From: Lentisphaerota bacterium
GTDB lineage: Bacteria > Verrucomicrobiota > Kiritimatiellia > JAAZAB01
Direction of reading: 5' to 3'
DNA length: 8,376 nucleotides
NCBI GenBank assembly: GCA_016182435.1
Contig: JACPGN010000033.1
Location: 1-8,376, forward strand
Shown here: piece after piece, positions 6,373-8,376 of the stretch
Layout: each line of letters begins with the position of its first letter
Position numbering within the stretch: position 1 is the stretch's first letter
Program-made: the position numbers and the translations under genes
Notes under the pieces: model-generated
What the model was told of the DNA's origin: nothing
What the model saw: the letters and a program-made list of their open reading frames with translations, nothing else
Database searches by the model: none

Positions 6373-6756
6373 TTATGAAACCCCGATATTCCGTTTGATC
6401 TGGCGACGGATAGCTTGGCAAGCGGACACGGCGGTCCTGGCCATTTCGCGGGTGGCGGATTCGCCCGGATAACGGAAGGTGATCGCAAAACTGGTGAGGT
6501 CGTTCAACTTGGGGCGCAATGCTTCCCAGAGTGGTTCCTGCGGCAGGATCAGGTCGAGCAGCGCTTCAAGGTCGTGGGTCTTAGGAAAGGAGATATTGGC
6601 CTCGACGAGACGGGCCTTGAGATATTTCTCCACGCATTGCTAGGCGTGGAAACAGGCCGCGTCAAAGTTCGGTTGCCGCCGCGCGCGTAGTTCGCGGCCA
6701 GCCGTGGCAAGGTCTGCCTCCGCTTTATCAACCCATTCTCGTGTGCCGGGCTTCAT
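6373..6756 (-). pseudogene. HEPN-domain protein (PF05168 type), interrupted by an in-frame TAG
   Basis: This is the partner gene of an HEPN/MNT two-gene module. Translation from the ATG at 6756 gives 38 residues beginning MKPGTREWVDKAEADLA and ending NFDAACFHA, then TAG at 6642-6640. The same frame continues without a break to TAA at 6375-6373 with QCVEKYLKARL, a 'KTHDLEALL' segment and 'FRYPGESA'. Both halves match one HEPN domain; the family has 'FHAQQ..EK.LKA' at the junction, so the TAG replaces a conserved Gln and is one C-to-T change from CAG. Read through, the product would be 127 residues, a normal HEPN length. I do not see the Rx4-6H ribonuclease motif, so toxicity was not assured even in the intact form. 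The start overlaps the end of the MNT gene by 29 bp. A fresh start at GTG 6633 has no good ribosome site. Nonsense mutation is the simplest reading; readthrough and sequencing error are alternatives. Confidence 0.85.
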
Positions 6757-7057
6757 AGACTGATTTGCCCCGCTGGATGATTTCCTTGATGAAAAAGTCG
6801 CCCATGGCCAGCCGCTGCCGGATGGTTCCTGGATCCCGGACAATCAGATCCATTGGGAACCCGGCGCGGATTTTTTGCCTGATCCTGGCGGACTGGACGG
6901 CCGCGGGCCCGGTATGCGGAACGATGACCAGCAGGTCCACATCGGAATCTTCCGTGGGACGGCCGTAGGCATAGGAACCGAACAGGATGATGCGCCGGGG
7001 GTGGAATTGCTTCACCACCTGTTCAACGAAGACCTTGATATCTTTTCGACTTACCAT
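6728..7057 (-). CDS. MNT-type nucleotidyltransferase (HEPN/MNT module antitoxin)
   Basis: The product is a 109-residue minimal nucleotidyltransferase of the DNA polymerase beta superfamily. The signature GSx10DxD is complete: G27-S28 in 'ILFGSYAYG', then D39 and D41 in 'SDVDLLV'. The third acidic residue is D70 in 'FPMDLIV'. In characterised HEPN/MNT pairs the MNT protein neutralises the HEPN toxin, in at least one system by adding AMP to a tyrosine of HEPN. All residues for catalysis look present here. The gene starts at ATG 7057, with AGG 8 nt upstream, and its last 29 bp overlap the start of the HEPN gene, so the two are translationally coupled. Because HEPN is broken by a stop codon, this intact MNT may now be an orphan. 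Family identity is firm; the target is inferred. Confidence 0.88.
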   Translation of the reverse strand: MVSRKDIKVFVEQVVKQFHPRRIILFGSYAYGRPTEDSDVDLLVIVPHTGPAAVQSARIRQKIRAGFPMDLIVRDPGTIRQRLAMGDFFIKEIIQRGKSVYEARHTRMG

Positions 7058-7063
7058 GGAAAA

Positions 7064-7092
7064 AACCTATTTAATTCTACTCGGTTTGTCAA
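7064..7092 (-). promoter_or_regulatory. weak candidate promoter for the MNT gene
   Basis: A perfect -35 box TTGACA lies at 7092-7087 on minus. With a 17-base spacer the -10 position reads TAGGTT (7069-7064), which keeps only the TAnnnT positions. The start of transcription would then fall at or next to the ATG at 7057, giving a nearly leaderless mRNA. The same AGG could instead be the ribosome binding site of a longer transcript, so this call is tentative. Confidence 0.22.
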
Positions 7093-7159
7093 GTTGCGTC
7101 TTCAGAAATCCGTACGTAGGGCCTCAGCTTGCCTGCCACGCGCTCCGCATGGCGTCGCG

Positions 7160-8128
7160 TCATTTCACCCCTTCCCGCATCAGATCATTCAACATCCGCA
7201 GCACGACCCGGCCCACGATCCCCAGGCTTTCGGCGCTGAGCTTGTCGAGGGTATCCTGCGCAGTGTGCCAATAGTCGTTCTTTCCCGGGGCCGAGCCGAA
7301 CTCAAAATCTATCAGGTCAATGGCCGGCAGGCCCGCTGCCAGAAACGGCGCATGATCGTCCACCATGCCGCCGGCCGCGAGCGCAAACTTATCGCGGACT
7401 TTTTCTTCCTCCGCCGCGCGGAATGCGCGGGCTACCAGGTCCGTCGTGCTGTTGCGCGGAATGGTGACGGTTAAATCCTTGTCGCCCACCATGTCGAGAA
7501 TAATCACGGCGCGGAACTGCTCAGCTTTCCGGTTGAGCAAGATGGCGCGCGCCGCCTGGGAGCTGCCGTGCAAGCCGTCGTTGGCGCTATAACTGCGCCG
7601 GCATTCCTCGCCGTCAAAAAATGCGATGCCGATATTAACGGGCAACGGCCCGGCCGCCTGCAGCACCCGGGAGAGCTCCAGGAGCAACCCTGAGCTGGAG
7701 GCCGAATCGTTGGCGCCTTGGAACCCGGGACCAACACCTGATTTCGTGTCGAAGTGCGAGCCCAGAAAAATCCAGGAGGCTTTGCCCGCCTGAGCGCCCG
7801 CGGCGGGAATAACGCCCATGACATTCCAGAAAGTTGCCGGGCCATCGGGAGTATCGTCGCTGAAGGCCTCCAAGGATGCTTGGATACCCATAGCCTGCAG
7901 GCGCTTGAGCAGATGGCCGGCCGCCTGGCGCGCGCCAGGCGTGCCGGCCTCACGCGGCGAAAATGCAGTAAGCGCGCGCGCTTCCGCGAGGGCATTACTG
8001 GCATTGAGGGTCTGTGGTGAGATAGCTGAAAATGTGGGGCTTGATGAAGGTCGGCAACCCGCCAGCCAGAAAAGGCCGCTCAGCGTCAGGGAGAGGCGGA
8101 AAATATCCGCTGATGAGATTAGTTTCAT
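7160..8128 (-). CDS. M28-family metallopeptidase / glutaminyl cyclase-like lipoprotein
   Basis: The product is a 322-residue zinc enzyme predicted to be a lipoprotein: hydrophobic N-terminus, then lipobox L-A-G-C with Cys25 as lipid site. The M28 metal and catalytic residues are present in order: H125 and D127 ('GSHFDT'), D141 ('GANDSAS'), E174-E175 ('FFDGEE'), D212 ('ILDMVGD') and H288 ('DYWHTAQDT'). The segment 'FFDGEECRRSYSANDGLHGS' resembles glutaminyl-peptide cyclotransferases, which use Asp, Glu and His for a single zinc and the preceding Glu as base; by position these would be D141, E175, H288 and E174. The choice between an aminopeptidase and a glutaminyl cyclase cannot be settled by eye. 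The ATG at 8128 directly abuts a repeat element, and the only ribosome-site candidate (GGCGG) lies inside that element's hairpin. The MNT gene follows 102 bp downstream on the same strand. Ends in TGA. Confidence 0.85.
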   Translation of the reverse strand: MKLISSADIFRLSLTLSGLFWLAGCRPSSSPTFSAISPQTLNASNALAEARALTAFSPREAGTPGARQAAGHLLKRLQAMGIQASLEAFSDDTPDGPATFWNVMGVIPAAGAQAGKASWIFLGSHFDTKSGVGPGFQGANDSASSSGLLLELSRVLQAAGPLPVNIGIAFFDGEECRRSYSANDGLHGSSQAARAILLNRKAEQFRAVIILDMVGDKDLTVTIPRNSTTDLVARAFRAAEEEKVRDKFALAAGGMVDDHAPFLAAGLPAIDLIDFEFGSAPGKNDYWHTAQDTLDKLSAESLGIVGRVVLRMLNDLMREGVK

Positions 8129-8196
8129 TGTAGGCCGCCATAATGTGGCGGTGGTTTTTTGCCCGCATGCCTGAGCGCATGCTATGCGGGCCTACA
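8129..8196. repeat. paired inverted TGTAGG hairpin element abutting a start codon
   Basis: TGTAGG (8129-8134) and its inverse CCTACA (8191-8196) bound two hairpins. The first is CCGCCA / TGGCGG with loop TAATG (8135-8151). The second is GCCCGCAT / ATGCGGGC (8161-8168 / 8184-8191) with a GC-rich loop that contains GCATGC twice. A GTAG tetranucleotide at the foot of a hairpin is what IS200/IS605-related TnpA_REP (RAYT) proteins recognise in known REP sequences. The element touches the ATG of the minus-strand M28 gene. Confidence 0.75.
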
Positions 8197-8236
8197 GGTC
8201 GGCAACTGGGCAAAAGAATTTGAATGAGCTCAATTT

Positions 8237-8271
8237 CGGTACCTTGAACACCCGGTACCGTCATAAATAAC
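8237..8271. repeat. small palindrome and third copy of the ATAAATAAC terminal motif
   Basis: CGGTACC (8237-8243) and GGTACCG (8254-8260) form a 7-bp inverted repeat. It overlaps by one base GTCATAAATAAC (8260-8271), which matches the ends of the element at 3245-3398 apart from one missing base. It may be the left end of a larger copy that continues into, or past, the right edge of the window. Confidence 0.5.
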
Positions 8272-8279
8272 AAGAAAAT

Positions 8280-8375
8280 TGTAGGAGCGCCACCCCGCCT
8301 GCCCGCAATGCTGCGCATAGCGCTGCAGGCGGGCTGGCGCGATAAGATCGCCCCGCGCTGCGCGGGGCTCCTACA
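8280..8375. repeat. REPIN-like element with TGTAGGAGC ends
   Basis: TGTAGGAGC (8280-8288) and GCTCCTACA (8367-8375) form a perfect 9-bp outer inverted repeat. The first inner hairpin pairs 8287-8302 with 8325-8340, 15 of 16 bp, and contains the 36-nt block (8298-8333) that is also found inverted at 3168-3203. The second inner hairpin is GCCCCGCG / CGCGGGGC with loop CTG (8350-8368). Between them the two units share GCGAT (8339-8343 and its inverse ATCGC at 8347-8351). Foot TGTAGGAGC and tail GCGAT resemble the REP units known from Pseudomonas. The element reaches the last base but one of the window. Confidence 0.8.
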
Positions 8376-8376
8376 T

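Noticed and set aside
6373..6633. Separate 86-codon gene starting at GTG 6633
   Set aside because: It is the in-frame continuation of the HEPN gene after the TAG, lacks a ribosome site, and would encode only the second part of one domain.
6875..7474. 199-codon plus-strand frame across the MNT and M28 genes
   Set aside because: It is antisense to two genes with complete catalytic motifs and runs through the gap between them without a family match.
2326..8128. All minus-strand genes as one operon
   Set aside because: A strong terminator at 3421-3456, a promoter at 6330-6359 and repeat-filled gaps divide the run into at least three transcription units.

Overview
The window is a GC-rich bacterial chromosome segment with five intact or edge-truncated protein genes of ordinary type, one intact antitoxin-like gene, one gene broken by an in-frame amber codon, and an unusually dense set of palindromic dispersed repeats. 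The best guess for the host is a member of the Verrucomicrobiota (PVC group). This rests on the pairing of an ABC-2-type permease end with a membrane-anchored helical-repeat protein carrying a 'GLIADLLWLRA...LADWITKLEP' signature, which I associate with that lineage. It is an inference from pattern memory, not a search result.

Layout. The plus strand carries the 3' end of an ABC transporter permease (1-456) and a membrane-anchored TPR-like protein (665-2017). From about 2326 to 8128 every gene is on the minus strand. In transcription order these are: a secreted M28 / glutaminyl-cyclase-like lipoprotein (8128-7160), an MNT nucleotidyltransferase (7057-6728), its overlapping HEPN partner interrupted by TAG (6756-6373), a large secreted CLCA-like protein with a vWA domain (6262-3479) with its own promoter and a strong intrinsic terminator (3456-3421), and an unrecognised small secreted protein (3069-2326).

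The most unusual content is between the genes. Almost every gap longer than about 150 bp is occupied by a paired-hairpin element: 565-651, 2019-2199, 2234-2330, 3146-3235, 3245-3398, 8129-8196 and 8280-8375. Most consist of two inverted units, each with a conserved 'foot' and a stem-loop. In three of them (565-651, 2255-2306, 3292-3368) the two units keep the same foot sequences, and in two of these the same loop, while the stem arms differ by fully compensated base-pair changes. Separately, an identical 36-nt block sits in inverted orientation in two elements with different feet (3168-3203 and 8298-8333). This looks like a REPIN/RAYT-type population of elements in which the hairpin is maintained but its stem sequence is freely replaced. 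No RAYT or other transposase is in the window.

Functionally the genes do not form one obvious pathway. Three encode exported proteins (CLCA-like, M28 lipoprotein, small unknown) and two form a decaying HEPN/MNT two-gene module. Several repeat elements abut start or stop codons (8129 next to the ATG of the M28 gene, 2019 next to the TAA of the TPR-like gene, 2324-2330 over the TAA of the small secreted gene), so they may shape expression or mRNA ends.
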